From contig NZ_CP032683.1 of the NCBI RefSeq assembly GCF_001304615.2, positions 1,736,001-1,800,000 on the forward strand: DNA of 64,000 nt, in the 5' to 3' direction. This DNA is from Methanosarcina flavescens. Lineage in GTDB: Archaea > Halobacteriota > Methanosarcinia > Methanosarcinales > Methanosarcinaceae. The notes below the pieces were generated by a model. The model was not told the origin of the DNA. It worked only from the letters and a program-made list of their open reading frames with translations, and did not search any database. The translations under genes were made by a program, and so were the position numbers. Shown piece after piece: positions 8,077 through 17,242 of this stretch (the first letter of the stretch is position 1; every line of letters starts with the position of its first letter).

Positions 8077-9549
8077 TTATTCTTTTCTCCAGTCTTCTCT
8101 GTATACCAGTTTTGCTTTTTTGTTTATCTCGTCAATCAGCGGGTGACTGAACTCCTTCTCGCAGATAAAAGTAAACTCAGCCTGCGGGTTCAGTTCCATC
8201 AGTTTAAGGGTGTTTGAAAGAGCTGTGTTAAGGGCCTCATAATCCGGGAATTTCGGAACTTCGGCATTGAAGGGATACACTTCTTCCATTTCGGCAGGAA
8301 ATGCCCCGAAAGGCGCTTTGAAGATAAGAGTATGATCATAATCCTTCTCTCCTTTTACAGAGGTCGTTCGAATTATTACTGAGCCTTCCAAGTTGAACCT
8401 ATCCAGCCGTTTTCCAAAGCGAAGAACTTCGGGACGGGAAGCGGATTCTGGCCCGCAGTAGAAGAAAGTGCCTTTTGTAGCCGGATCAAGTTGCTCAAGC
8501 CAGGGAGAATGGCTATAAAGCTCTTTTAACCCATCAAGAAGTTTCGGGTGAGCACGGCAGCGCTGCTCCACAAGTTCGAGCAGTTTTCCATCTTTTATAC
8601 ATTGTTTAATCAGCCGGATCTCAGCAAAGGTCGCGTAAAGGTTATGCCTTCCCAGGAGTTCTTCCCGGTTGTCGGCTTTTCTCAGTTCGTCGGCACTGTA
8701 TCTTGAGCAGACCGGACAGGAGCAGGGCAGATAATTTAATTTTTCAACATGGTAAGTCCCATTTACAGTAATATAGCGCCCATCCTTGGCGTAAATGGCG
8801 TAAGCTGCAGAATCAAAAAGATCACAGCCCAGGGCTACTGCAAGGGCGAACATCATGGGATGGCCTGCCCCGAAGAGATGGACCGGGGAAGCTGGAGAAA
8901 GCCCTTTTTTGGATGCGGCGATCACGTCAACAAGTTCTGCGTAACGGTAGGCTTCCATGAGCGGAACAACGGCACCCAGGGGATAAACTTCAAAATGAAG
9001 ATCTTTAAGGTAGGAAGCAGCTTTCTCCCTTAATTCAGGATAAGTCGAACCCTGGACCGGACCTGCCAGAAGCTGCTCGCCCTGAATAAACCTGCGGGCT
9101 GCCTCAAGTCGTTCGGCTGTGACCGCAAGTTCTTCTTCAGCCCTCCTGAAGTGAACATCAGGAGGCGTAGGGATATCCAACGGGACAATTATATCGCTTC
9201 CTATTTTTTGCTGGAACCCGAGAATTTCCTCATTCGTAACCTCCACCGATCCGTATACGGAAAGCTGGAAGGAGCCCGAATCCGTCATGATGGGCCCGTC
9301 AAAGTCCAAGAGTCCGTGTAGCCCTTTTTCAAGGGCGACACTTCTCAGTTCTTCCTTGCGGTAGATAATATAAGAATTGGTAATCAGAATTTCTGCCCCG
9401 AAGTTTCGCATTTCCTTCGGGGGGATAAGCTGAATGTTTGGATTAATTACAGGCATGACGGTAGGTGTCTCAACAGTCCCGTGGGGAGTCCTGAGCCTGC
9501 CTATCCTGCCGCCTGCATCTTTATCGAGAATTTCGAATATTGCTGACAT
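8077..9549 (-). CDS. tgtA: tRNA-guanine(15) transglycosylase (archaeosine)
   Basis: TgtA swaps guanine-15 of tRNA for preQ0, the first tRNA step in making archaeosine. The N-terminal catalytic domain shows MTDSGSFQLSVYG (catalytic Asp region) and GCDLFDSAAYAIYAKDGRY (nucleophile region); a zinc site follows in LPCSCPVCSRYSADEL with a downstream histidine. The protein is about 490 residues, so the C-terminal domains are at least partly included, but I do not recognise a full PUA domain; it may be encoded elsewhere. A TATA-like element at 9579-9587 would place transcription start near 9558, which favours the ATG at 9549 over the one at 9564. Confidence 0.92.
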   Translation of the reverse strand: MSAIFEILDKDAGGRIGRLRTPHGTVETPTVMPVINPNIQLIPPKEMRNFGAEILITNSYIIYRKEELRSVALEKGLHGLLDFDGPIMTDSGSFQLSVYGSVEVTNEEILGFQQKIGSDIIVPLDIPTPPDVHFRRAEEELAVTAERLEAARRFIQGEQLLAGPVQGSTYPELREKAASYLKDLHFEVYPLGAVVPLMEAYRYAELVDVIAASKKGLSPASPVHLFGAGHPMMFALAVALGCDLFDSAAYAIYAKDGRYITVNGTYHVEKLNYLPCSCPVCSRYSADELRKADNREELLGRHNLYATFAEIRLIKQCIKDGKLLELVEQRCRAHPKLLDGLKELYSHSPWLEQLDPATKGTFFYCGPESASRPEVLRFGKRLDRFNLEGSVIIRTTSVKGEKDYDHTLIFKAPFGAFPAEMEEVYPFNAEVPKFPDYEALNTALSNTLKLMELNPQAEFTFICEKEFSHPLIDEINKKAKLVYREDWRKE

Positions 9550-9707
9550 GCCGGGGTTATACATGCCACTCAGATATATTTATCTTTGGGAATTCTTGAG
9601 AAACCAGGGCATAGTCTGGCGAACTATCCAGGCTTCCTCAGCAATCTCGTCCCAGAAGTCGGATAACCTTATAGAGGAAATAGATTTTTGCTCCTGAATT
9701 TCTTACT

Positions 9708-10295
9708 TTAATCTTCTTTAGCTCGCGGCATGGCAATAATTTCCCGAACCTGTAGGGAGAAGAAGTCCCCACTGTGGGCTGGCCTGAGGACAAGGGCTAC
9801 ATCTGCACCCCATCTTGTGCCTCCTATAGCTATAATCTCCGTGTTGTCGGAAACAGGAATATAACCTGAATCAGCCGCCATAATTGCGACTTCAATAGCT
9901 ACTTTAAAACCTTTCCCGAAGAGAGATCTGAGGGTATCAGAAATTACTTCTACTCGTGAATAGCCACCAAATTTCTTTGTTATGGAGCGCTCAATTCCGG
10001 AAAACATATGAGATTGAGTGGTAATTACCGCCCCAAGAGCTTCGAGTTTCTTTCTGTATTCTTCTTCCACTTCCCATTCGCCTTTTTCTTTCTGCCCGTA
10101 CTGGTGGCTTATTCCAATAACTTTTATGCCGCTTCCTTTTACTGCTTCTGCCATTTTCAGTGCGGTTTTTCCGCTGGTGCTTGCCACTACAATATGGGAG
10201 ATCTGAAGTTCTGCAGCCCTTTTTGCTGCCGCTTCAATAACGGCTTCCGTATTCAGTTCCCCTACGTTGTCAAAATAAAGAATAGATTTTTCCAC
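9708..10295 (-). CDS. Pyruvate kinase alpha/beta-domain-like protein (COG1751 type)
   Basis: A 195-residue protein resembling the C-terminal alpha/beta (allosteric) domain of pyruvate kinase standing alone, without the catalytic barrel. Typical segments are FDNVGELNTEAVIEAAAKRA, VVASTSGKTALKMAEAV, GIKVIGISHQYG and a glycine-rich end EIIAIGGTRWGADVALVLRPA. The stand-alone family occurs in archaea and some bacteria and its function is unknown; a small-molecule sensing role is only suggested. It is divergent from the PAC2-like gene. The ATG at 10295 is preceded by AGGAGG. Confidence 0.8.
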   Translation of the reverse strand: MEKSILYFDNVGELNTEAVIEAAAKRAAELQISHIVVASTSGKTALKMAEAVKGSGIKVIGISHQYGQKEKGEWEVEEEYRKKLEALGAVITTQSHMFSGIERSITKKFGGYSRVEVISDTLRSLFGKGFKVAIEVAIMAADSGYIPVSDNTEIIAIGGTRWGADVALVLRPAHSGDFFSLQVREIIAMPRAKED

Positions 10296-10663
10296 GAATT
10301 TTTTCCTCCTGTACTTGAGCTTTTTTCCCTTCCATGAGTTCTTTTACGGTTCTTTCTATCTATTATATTCTTATCGATTTACTTCTATAGAATAGGATCT
10401 CGGTCAAGCCTTCCATTGGAGAAAAAAAGCCTGAATTTATTATCTGGGAGCATCTGAATTATTTATTTCTGTCAGGAGAAAAGATATATAACAAAAGGAT
10501 TCTCTTTTATCAAAAGGGGTTGTGGCGTTTGGAAACCTGGGGTTGTTGCGAATTTCAGTTAGTGTGTATGTAGGAGTAGTGCAGACCCAGTCTTTAGAGA
10601 AACTTGTTTATCTAGGATTAGATTAGATATAATCTAGGGGTTTTATTTCGCCGAGGTGGTTAT
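10296..10663. promoter_or_regulatory. Divergent promoter region before the PAC2-like gene
   Basis: A good TATA element, AAGATATATAAC at about 10480-10491, lies upstream of the plus-strand gene and implies a leader of about 150 nt. The minus-strand gene has AT-rich candidates near 10350-10370. No gene or clear hairpin was seen. Confidence 0.4.
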
Positions 10664-11410
10664 TTGTCAAATACAGATTACGACAACAATGATGTAAAAA
10701 TTATTACAAAACCTGTGCAATCACAAAATCCTGTTCTGATTGAAGGTTTTCCTGGAATCGGGCTTGTGGGGAATATTGCAAGTCAGCATATAATAGAAGA
10801 ATTGAGAATGGAATATATCGGCTCTATTGACTCAAGGTATTTCCCCTCAATTGCAGTGCTTTATGAGGGGCTTATAAATATGCCTGTGAGGATTTACGAG
10901 AAAGTGGAACATAACCTGATTGTTGTAATCTCCGATATTCCTATCAGTCATACTGTTTCCTACGATGTTAGTAACGCTCTGGTGGACTGGGCTGAGTCCA
11001 TCAACGTAAGAGAAATTGCTTCCATTGCAGGAATTGCCATATTGAACGGGGGGCATAAAGTCTTCGGGGCAGCCACCACTCCAGAAATGTTGAGCAGAAT
11101 CAGGGACAAGGTAGAAATTTTCCAAATGGGAACAATCTCCGGGATATCGGGCAGCGTGATGGCTGAATGTTTGCAACGTGGAATTCCTGCATTTAGCTTA
11201 CTTGGCGCTACCAGAACCCAAAATCCTGATCCAAGGGCTGCTTCTGCTGTTATTGAGGTCTTAAATGAACTCTATGGACTTTCAATAAGTACGGCTCGGC
11301 TCATAGAGCAGGCCGAGCGTATAGAGACCGAACTCCAGAGGCTTGCTGAAGATGTTCAGACTGTAGAGCAGAAAGGAGAAGTAAAGAAGGAGTTCCCAAT
11401 GTACGGGTGA
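10664..11410 (+). CDS. Proteasome assembly chaperone (PAC2) family protein
   Basis: Archaeal PAC2-superfamily protein (COG2047 type), related to eukaryotic proteasome assembly chaperones; a proteasome role in archaea is plausible but not certain for this member. Conserved features are NPVLIEGFPGIGLVGNIASQHII near the N-terminus, YFPSIAVLYEG, the glycine-rich ISGISGSVMAECLQRGIPAFSLLGATR, and a C-terminal helical stretch rich in E/Q/R. The start is TTG at 10664 with GAGGTGG about six bases upstream, which decides it. It is followed after 4 bases by the DUF473 gene, so the two are very likely one operon. Confidence 0.85.
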   Translation: MSNTDYDNNDVKIITKPVQSQNPVLIEGFPGIGLVGNIASQHIIEELRMEYIGSIDSRYFPSIAVLYEGLINMPVRIYEKVEHNLIVVISDIPISHTVSYDVSNALVDWAESINVREIASIAGIAILNGGHKVFGAATTPEMLSRIRDKVEIFQMGTISGISGSVMAECLQRGIPAFSLLGATRTQNPDPRAASAVIEVLNELYGLSISTARLIEQAERIETELQRLAEDVQTVEQKGEVKKEFPMYG

Positions 11411-11414
11411 TCTC

Positions 11415-11804
11415 ATGGAGTACATCGCGTTAACAGGAATTGCTGATTCTCTTATCGAGGTTCTGAAGAGACATCGTCTCAGGACTCTTGAGATTCGGAG
11501 TCCTCAAAACTTCGTAGGAGTACTCGGGCTTAACGCAGGAGACAGTGTTCTCTTGACCTCTACCAGCCTCCAAGATCTCACGGATGGGACTCAGGGTCTC
11601 ATAGCAAAAGTTGTGAAGAAGCAGGTTTCAGTCCATTCTGTTATCAGTTCGAACGAACTCTATATCGAAGAACGAGAAGCCATGTCCGCCCGCATCCAGC
11701 TTGAGTGCAGATGCATAGCAAGGATAAAAAATGTTATCTCAAACGAACTTGGAAAACCCGTTAGGGTAGATGCCAGGGAAATCTCATGCTATGAAGCCAG
11801 ATAA
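11415..11804 (+). CDS. DUF473 family protein
   Basis: A 129-residue archaeal protein matching DUF473, whose function is unknown. It is a compact alpha/beta protein without membrane segments: EYIALTGIADSLIEVLKRHRLRTLEIRSP at the N-terminus and ECRCIARIKNVISNELGKPVRVDAREISCYEAR at the C-terminus. The three cysteines (two in ECRC) are not in a classical metal motif. It starts 4 bases after the PAC2-like gene and probably shares its promoter and translation coupling. A perfect palindrome at 11852-11877 lies beyond its stop. Confidence 0.75.
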   Translation: MEYIALTGIADSLIEVLKRHRLRTLEIRSPQNFVGVLGLNAGDSVLLTSTSLQDLTDGTQGLIAKVVKKQVSVHSVISSNELYIEEREAMSARIQLECRCIARIKNVISNELGKPVRVDAREISCYEAR

Positions 11805-11851
11805 CAGTCAATATGAAGCTAGATAAGACAGCTTCTAAAAAGAGAAGTATC

Positions 11852-11877
11852 AGAGTGCTGGAAATTTCCAGCACTCT
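11852..11877. terminator. Perfect 26-bp palindrome between convergent genes
   Basis: The arm AGAGTGCTGGAAA is followed directly by its exact reverse complement TTTCCAGCACTCT. It lies between the convergent DUF473 and thermosome genes, where a bidirectional terminator is expected; a protein-binding site is the alternative. Confidence 0.55.
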
Positions 11878-11905
11878 TGGATTTAAAATGTCTACCTAAA
11901 ATTAT

Positions 11906-13537
11906 TTATATTTCTTCAGGCATTTCGCCGCCAGGGCCACCTGGACCCGGACCTGCTTTTCCTTCGCCAACTGAGGCAATTACATCATCAATTCTGAGAA
12001 TCATGATTGCTGCCTCAGTAGCTGCATTGATTGCCTGTGTCTTGACTCTTAGAGGTTCGACAACGTTGTTCTCGAACATGTCCTCGACTTTGCCGGTATA
12101 GACATTGAGCCCTTCACGCTTGTTACCTTTCTCATGCTGGGAGCGCATTTCCACAAGCATGTCAATCGGGTCAAGTCCTGCGTTTTCTGCAAGGGTGTGA
12201 GGAATAACCTCAAGAGACTCGGCAAATTTCATTACAGCAAGCTGCTCCCTGCCTTTAAGGGTTGCTGCATATTCCTTGAGTCTGAGGGACAGTTCGATCT
12301 CGGGTGAGCCACCGCCCACAACAATCTTCTGGTCTTCGAGAGCAACGCCCACCACTCTGAGAGCATCTTCGAGTGCTCTTTCAAGTACTTCCACAACATG
12401 CTCGGTTCCGCCGCGCAGAAGAATTGAAGTGGCTTTGCTATCCTTGCAGCCTGTGACGAAGGTCATCCTTGAGCCTGTAACGTCTTTCTCTTCAACAAGC
12501 CCTGCGTAGCCAAGGTCGGACTCTTCAATCTCGTCAATGCTGGTGATAATCCTTGCACCTGTTGCGCGGGAAAGCTTATCCATGTCGCTCTTCTTTACCC
12601 TGCGCATGGCGAAGATTCCTGCTTTTGTCAGATAATACTGAGCAAGGTCATCAATTCCCTTCTGGCAGAAGACAACGTTTGCACCTGTGTTGATTACCTT
12701 ATCCACAATTTCCCTGAGCATTGCTTCTTCCTGGTCTAAGAAGAGCTGCATCTGGTCAGGAGTAGTGATCTTTATTTCTGCTTTGGTCTCGGTCTTCTTG
12801 AGTTCTATGGGCACGCTTAAGAGCAAGACTTTTGCATTCTCCACGACTTCAGGCATGGCTGTGTGGACGCGCTCTTTGTCGATAATTACACCCTCAACAA
12901 TCTCGGAGTCCTTGATGCTTCCGCCCGGTCTCTTTTCGACCTTGACGTCCTCGATGTCTACAGTGATCTTCCCATCTTCGCTTCTCTCAGCAACTGAGGT
13001 CACAGCCTTGACAGCAAGACTGGAAAGATGCTCCTTGTGGGCTTCTGCACCTTTTCCTGTTATGGCTGTTGCTGCAATCTTTTTGAGAGTTTCGGTGTCT
13101 TCTGGAGATGCACTGATAGTGATGGTATCGATTATCTTTATAGCCTGATCTGCTGCAAGCCTGTAACCGTTTGCGATTATTGTGGGGTGGACTCCGCTTT
13201 CCAGCAGGTCTTCAGCCTTTGTCAGGAGTTCCCCTGCAAGTACGGCTGCGGTGGTGGTTCCGTCTCCGACTTCGGCATCCTGAGTCTTGGCTACTTCCAC
13301 GATCATCTTTGCACCCGGGTGCTCGATGTCCATTTCTTTGAGGATTGTTGCTCCATCGTTGGTGATAACAACGTCACCTAAGGAGTCTACAAGCATCTTG
13401 TCCATACCCTTGGGCCCAAGAGTGGTTCTTACCGCTTCAGCAACCGCTTTTGCGGCCATAATATTGCTGTGCTGGGCATCGGAACCATGGGTTCTCTTGC
13501 TGCCTTCCCTTAAAATAAAGATCGGTTGTGCTGCCAA
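11906..13537 (-). CDS. ths: Thermosome subunit (group II chaperonin)
   Basis: ATP-driven protein-folding chaperonin subunit, assembling as a two-ring cytosolic complex. The sequence has the full family pattern: [30 protein letters not shown], the ATPase motif [15 protein letters not shown], and the second nucleotide-binding region [13 protein letters not shown]. The C-terminus ends with a Gly-rich [15 protein letters not shown] tail, as in other thermosomes. Methanosarcina species carry several thermosome paralogues; I cannot say which this is. The start ATG at 13537 follows AAGGAGATTG. A minus-strand TATA-like CTTATATAG occurs near 13645-13655. Confidence 0.95.
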   Translation of the reverse strand: MAAQPIFILREGSKRTHGSDAQHSNIMAAKAVAEAVRTTLGPKGMDKMLVDSLGDVVITNDGATILKEMDIEHPGAKMIVEVAKTQDAEVGDGTTTAAVLAGELLTKAEDLLESGVHPTIIANGYRLAADQAIKIIDTITISASPEDTETLKKIAATAITGKGAEAHKEHLSSLAVKAVTSVAERSEDGKITVDIEDVKVEKRPGGSIKDSEIVEGVIIDKERVHTAMPEVVENAKVLLLSVPIELKKTETKAEIKITTPDQMQLFLDQEEAMLREIVDKVINTGANVVFCQKGIDDLAQYYLTKAGIFAMRRVKKSDMDKLSRATGARIITSIDEIEESDLGYAGLVEEKDVTGSRMTFVTGCKDSKATSILLRGGTEHVVEVLERALEDALRVVGVALEDQKIVVGGGSPEIELSLRLKEYAATLKGREQLAVMKFAESLEVIPHTLAENAGLDPIDMLVEMRSQHEKGNKREGLNVYTGKVEDMFENNVVEPLRVKTQAINAATEAAIMILRIDDVIASVGEGKAGPGPGGPGGEMPEEI

Positions 13538-13991
13538 GCTTCAATCTCCTTTTATGATTATGAATTTTTATAAATTTTTATTAATTGTATTCCTGAGCAC
13601 GTTACCTTTGTGCGTAATTTTCCTATTCTTAATGCAAGCACTTCTATATAAGAATTACTCTAGAGCAGAGATTTCTGGTTTAAAAACAGAGCTTCTTGAG
13701 CCTTTTAATAACATTTTAAGGTCATTTTCCCTGGTACACCAGGTCGAAAACCTCAGTCTCCTGATTCGGAGGCTACCTACTATAAAAACCTGCAGTGAAT
13801 TGGATAATGAAAATAGTCTGTTAGAAACCTGTGAGAGAAGTTTGGCTGATATGTAAGAGCTTTCTATTGGTAGCTTTTAAAAATAAAACTTTAAAAAATC
13901 TAAAAGGTTCAGACATCACTGCCATTATCTGTGGCATGAGTTCAACCACAAGGTCAGTTTATAAAAATTCAAAAAATAAAGCCACCGAACT
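13538..13991. promoter_or_regulatory. Spacer with thermosome promoter
   Basis: The 454-base gap holds the minus-strand TATA-like element at about 13645-13655, giving a leader near 90 nt. The rest, 13700-13990, lies downstream of the NapH-like gene and shows CTGGTACACCAG (13730-13741), a short palindrome. A plus-strand open frame crossing 13551-13856 was considered and rejected. Confidence 0.35.
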
Positions 13992-14609
13992 TTAGAAACT
14001 TAGGGCATCTTTAGGACAGGCACTCACACAGCGTCCGCATTTGATACAGTCAGGTTTTATATCATTCTCGCGGATTTTAAGTTGCATTGGGCAAACCTTA
14101 TCACATTTGCTGCAGTTGATGCATTTTTCATATACGAGTTTAAGGGAATACTTCTTTCCGCCAATAAGGCGCTGAGCTGTTCCCATTGGGCAGAAAGAAC
14201 ACCAGGTTCTCGGGCTCAGGTAAATGCCCAGAAAAACAGCGATTGCAGTTGTCACCAGACACATGGTTACAAACACCATGCCTATTTTCTCAAAAGTATT
14301 GAGGTTTCCGAGAATGCTTGTAATCCTGTACCCCATAAAACTCATTAGCAGGAAAAAGATTGGCAGGCGGACCCACAGGCTCCGTAGAGTGTCTGGGATC
14401 TTCTTTTTCCTTGAGATTTTATCGACCCAGAAATCAACAAAGCTACCCCTGGGGCAGAGATTTCCGCAGAACCAGCGACCTCTGAAAGGACTGCTCAGGA
14501 AGATCGCGGCAAAAATCAGCAGCATGAAATACCCAAGTGCCGGATACCAGAGACCCCCGATAGAAACAATAAGAACCAGAACTCCCAGGTAAGGTGTTAT
14601 TTTAAGCAA
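13992..14609 (-). CDS. Membrane 4Fe-4S protein, NapH/NosR-like
   Basis: A membrane-bound ferredoxin-like protein of 205 residues. Four hydrophobic segments are visible (about residues 5-22, 25-40, 87-105 and 110-130). Two CxxxCP motifs, CGNLCPRG and CSFCPMG, follow the NapH/NosR pattern, and the C-terminus has two classical clusters, CINCSKCDKVCP and CIKCGRCVSACP. Such proteins pass electrons between membrane carriers and soluble enzymes; the partner here is not clear. The gene begins 6 bases after the HTH regulator gene, so the pair form an operon probably controlled by that regulator. A redox- or metal-related stress role is inference. Confidence 0.85.
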   Translation of the reverse strand: MLKITPYLGVLVLIVSIGGLWYPALGYFMLLIFAAIFLSSPFRGRWFCGNLCPRGSFVDFWVDKISRKKKIPDTLRSLWVRLPIFFLLMSFMGYRITSILGNLNTFEKIGMVFVTMCLVTTAIAVFLGIYLSPRTWCSFCPMGTAQRLIGGKKYSLKLVYEKCINCSKCDKVCPMQLKIRENDIKPDCIKCGRCVSACPKDALSF

Positions 14610-14615
14610 ATTAAA

Positions 14616-14975
14616 TCAGCCTCCATTTTCCCATTTTTCAAGTTCCTGTCCTAGCCGGTCGGCCCAGGAATTCACCACAGTCATTATGATATTTTTTATT
14701 TTAGCCCTTGAATTGACCTTATACTTGAAAACATAACCTCCCCCGTCCAGGTTTTGTTGCGACCTCTGAAGAATTTCCTTTTCATGTAATTTTTTGACGG
14801 AGCGCTGGATTGTAGAAATATCCAGTTTCAGAACTTTTGAAAGATGATCTGTGCCAACCCATTGCTCTTTTTCATTTAAGAAGTATTTCATAACATTCAG
14901 GTCTGCCTTTGTAAGGTTAAGGGCGCACTTGATCACATCTTCGATTTTGAACTCTTTACAGGCAAAGTCTATCAT
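14616..14975 (-). CDS. MarR/TrmB-like winged-helix regulator
   Basis: A 119-residue DNA-binding protein. The central part LTKADLNVMKYFLNEKEQWVGTDHLSKVLKLDISTIQRSVKKLHEKEILQRSQ is a clear winged helix-turn-helix with the recognition helix at DISTIQRSVKKL, followed by a beta wing (GGGYVFKYKV). Two cysteines occur in the first 20 residues (FACKEF, VIKCAL), so redox or metal sensing is possible. It precedes the NapH-like gene by 6 bases. AGAGGGA upstream of the ATG at 14975 supports the start. A palindrome and related half-sites flank its TATA box, suggesting it represses its own operon. Confidence 0.8.
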   Translation of the reverse strand: MIDFACKEFKIEDVIKCALNLTKADLNVMKYFLNEKEQWVGTDHLSKVLKLDISTIQRSVKKLHEKEILQRSQQNLDGGGYVFKYKVNSRAKIKNIIMTVVNSWADRLGQELEKWENGG

Positions 14976-14994
14976 TTCGATCCCTCTAGAGTGC

Positions 14995-15074
14995 TACAGT
15001 ACTGTAATATTATTGCCGTAGTATATATACGATGTCAAGTACTGTATTCTCCAGCCAAAAACAGGAAGTACTGC
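14995..15074 (-). promoter_or_regulatory. Promoter and repeated AGTACTG operator of the HTH/NapH-like operon
   Basis: A TATA element reads TATATA at 15021-15030 on the minus strand. A perfect 12-bp palindrome, TACAGTACTGTA, covers 14995-15006, where the transcription start is expected. Two more AGTACTG copies lie upstream at 15038-15046 and 15067-15073. This is a typical repressor layout; the likely binder is the adjacent regulator. Confidence 0.6.
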
Positions 15075-15235
15075 ATTTTTTATTATTGCTTTCGCGTTGC
15101 CGGTGTGCAAAAATAAAAATATTCCATAAGAAGATGGGAGGCAAAATGAAGGTATAATCTCTTATTTTTATCTTAAAAAAGATATCTATCTTCATACATT
15201 CAGCTCATTAAAATCCACAAGTGCTCTAGAAAAAG

Positions 15236-15263
15236 CCGGCAGGTTTCTCCTTTTTCCTGCCGG
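15236..15263 (-). terminator. Terminator of sufCB
   Basis: On the minus strand CCGGCAGG and CCTGCCGG (8 bp) enclose a 12-nt loop and are followed, after a C, by a short T run. It lies 30 bases beyond the sufB stop. Confidence 0.6.
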
Positions 15264-15293
15264 ATTAACAAACCCTTTTTAAGGTTATTCTGA

Positions 15294-16517
15294 TTACATT
15301 CCAAAGGCTGTCTGTGCGATTGTGTTCTCGATTTCGTTTTTCAGTTCCTCTGGTATTCCTCTTATTCCGACGTCCAGGAATCCGCGCACTATCATGCCTA
15401 CGGCTTCGTCTTCGTTAAGGCCTCTTGCCATCAGGTATTCCACCTGGTCTTTAGCAATTTTCCCTACGGCAGCCTCGTGCGTAAGTTCGACATCATCTAC
15501 GTTTGCCTCAAGGATGGGAATTGCAAGCTGGCTTCCTTTATCGGTAAGGACAAGCCCTTTGCATTCAAGGTGTCCTTTTGCTCCTTTTGCATTGCCTATC
15601 ATTTCCCCTCTCGCAACTATCTTTCCCCCGATTGTGATAGTTCTTGAAATGAGTTCGGCTTTCGTACCAGGCGCATTAAAAACTGCCCTGCTTCCGAGAT
15701 CAAGTTCGGAGCCTGAATGGGCAATGGCTATAGTATTTAGTCTGGTTACTGCACCTTCTCCTTCGAGTTTGACAGTCGGGTAGGTCTGGACTGAACGAAC
15801 CGGTTTTAAGCAGACATAGTTGCTTACGTAGGTTCCTCCTTCTTCCACATGGATTACTGTCCTTGGCCTGACACCTATCTGCTCAGCCCAATTATGGATC
15901 ATTGTAAAATTCAGAGTTGCACCTTTCTTTACGTACATCTCGGAAATTCCAAGGTGCAAGCCTTCTTCCACTTCTTTTTTAGCCGTACAGCCTGTAATTA
16001 TGTCAAGGCTAGCTCCCTCTTCGACTATAACAATGTTATGCACGGTCTGGAAAGCTCTGTCACTGCCAAGTAGAAGGCAGGTCTGGACCGGCATGGACGA
16101 TTTCTTGCCAGGAGGCACCCGGATAAAGTATCCGTCTGCATCTTCAAGGTAAGTTTTTGCCGTGTATTTGTCAGTATCAACAGCTACAAGCTTCCAAGAA
16201 TATTCTTTGAGCCACTCATATTTTTGAAGGGCTTTCCGGGTGGACATAAGTTCTACATTCTTATCTTTCAGGGAAGAATGGGAAACCGCATTATCAAGCA
16301 CCAGCAGACTGCCGGACCGGCCTTCTTCACTGGGTATTACTCCTACCTGGAGTAGGGTTCTTTTGCTCTCCTCATCAAGGGTCTGGAGGTCTTCTATAGG
16401 CTTGCTGACCCTGGAACCTTCCTCAAACTTCTCCAGTTCAAAGTCCTCTCCGAATGCCGCCTTTTTCTCGGCTGCCTCTTCTGCTCTTTTTTTCAGGTTC
16501 ACATCATCATTTTGCAT
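15294..16517 (-). CDS. sufB: Fe-S cluster scaffold protein SufB/SufD family
   Basis: SufB-type scaffold on which Fe-S clusters are built together with the ATPase SufC. The protein is about 407 residues and has the beta-helix core (repeated short strands such as GSELDLGSRAVFNAPGTKAELISRTITIGGKIVARGEMIGNAKGAKGHLECKGLVL) and the conserved C-terminal segment LEANVDDVELTHEAAVGKIAKDQVEYLMARGLNEDEA. It overlaps the end of sufC by 19 bases, indicating translational coupling. I use the ATG at 16517 (MQNDD); an ATG three codons earlier at 16526 is also possible. Archaea commonly have this minimal SufBC system without SufD, SufS or SufE. Confidence 0.9.
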   Translation of the reverse strand: MQNDDVNLKKRAEEAAEKKAAFGEDFELEKFEEGSRVSKPIEDLQTLDEESKRTLLQVGVIPSEEGRSGSLLVLDNAVSHSSLKDKNVELMSTRKALQKYEWLKEYSWKLVAVDTDKYTAKTYLEDADGYFIRVPPGKKSSMPVQTCLLLGSDRAFQTVHNIVIVEEGASLDIITGCTAKKEVEEGLHLGISEMYVKKGATLNFTMIHNWAEQIGVRPRTVIHVEEGGTYVSNYVCLKPVRSVQTYPTVKLEGEGAVTRLNTIAIAHSGSELDLGSRAVFNAPGTKAELISRTITIGGKIVARGEMIGNAKGAKGHLECKGLVLTDKGSQLAIPILEANVDDVELTHEAAVGKIAKDQVEYLMARGLNEDEAVGMIVRGFLDVGIRGIPEELKNEIENTIAQTAFGM

Positions 16518-17242
16518 TCCAAACACTCCTCGTACCCTTTGCTCTTAATCTCTTCCAGCATTTTCAGAGGATTCCCTGAACACATGATTGTTCCGTTACA
16601 GAGAATATACCCTCTATCTGCGGTTACATAATCAAGGACCTGACCGGTGTGTGTAATTATAAGGGCTGATTTTCCTCTTATGCAGCTTTCACCAGGGCAA
16701 CTTATGCCTTCTTCAAGTAATTCTTTTATTGTCAGTCCAACCTGTTCTATGCTTACAAGATCTACTCCCGATTCGGGTTCATCCAGGAGATAAAGGTCCG
16801 GATTCTGGGCTGCAAGTTGCAAAAGTTCGGAACGTTTTATTTCTCCTCCAGAAAAGCCCACATTTACGTCCCTATCAAGAAAACGATCCATGTTGAGGTT
16901 TTTAGCAAGAGTCCCAGGATCTCTCTCTCCTTCCGATACCACTTTTATAAGATCTCTGAGTTTAATCCCGGACATATCTGGCGGGCGTTGCATCATAATT
17001 CCTAGTCCGCGACGGGCTCTCTCATCCACTGGCAGGCTGGTAATATCTTCTCCCTTAAAGAGAATTCTGCCTTTTACAACTTTATACTCGCTAAAGCCCA
17101 TAATCGTTCTCATCAGAGCTGACTTTCCGGCTCCGTTTGGCCCAAAAAGCACATTGGTATATCCCTTCTTGACTTCGAGGTTTACGTCGTGAAGCAAGGT
17201 TTTTCCATCAACCTCTACAGTCAGATCCTCTATTTCCAGCAT
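16499..17242 (-). CDS. sufC: Fe-S assembly ATPase SufC
   Basis: Cytosolic ABC-type ATPase that drives Fe-S assembly on SufB. Walker A is GPNGAGKSAL near residue 35, the signature is VGFSGGEIKRSELLQ, and Walker B is PDLYLLDEPESGVDL, followed by the switch histidine in LIITHTG. The length of 247 residues is normal. An unusual cysteine-containing insert, EEGISCPGESCIRGKSALIIT, precedes the last strand, and the C-terminus is also cysteine-rich (EECLECKMMM), so metal binding is possible. It is the first gene of the two-gene minus-strand operon. Confidence 0.92.
   Translation of the reverse strand: MLEIEDLTVEVDGKTLLHDVNLEVKKGYTNVLFGPNGAGKSALMRTIMGFSEYKVVKGRILFKGEDITSLPVDERARRGLGIMMQRPPDMSGIKLRDLIKVVSEGERDPGTLAKNLNMDRFLDRDVNVGFSGGEIKRSELLQLAAQNPDLYLLDEPESGVDLVSIEQVGLTIKELLEEGISCPGESCIRGKSALIITHTGQVLDYVTADRGYILCNGTIMCSGNPLKMLEEIKSKGYEECLECKMMM

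Noticed and set aside
13551-13856. Plus-strand open frame that looks like a small membrane-anchored protein ([19 protein letters not shown]...)
   Set aside because: It overlaps the thermosome promoter, has no clear ribosome site, its frame simply continues a shadow frame of the thermosome gene, and I recognise no family. Hydrophobic N-terminus is expected from AT-rich spacer.
15010-15195. 61-codon minus-strand frame upstream of the HTH regulator
   Set aside because: It overlaps the TATA box and operator sites and has no protein-like features.
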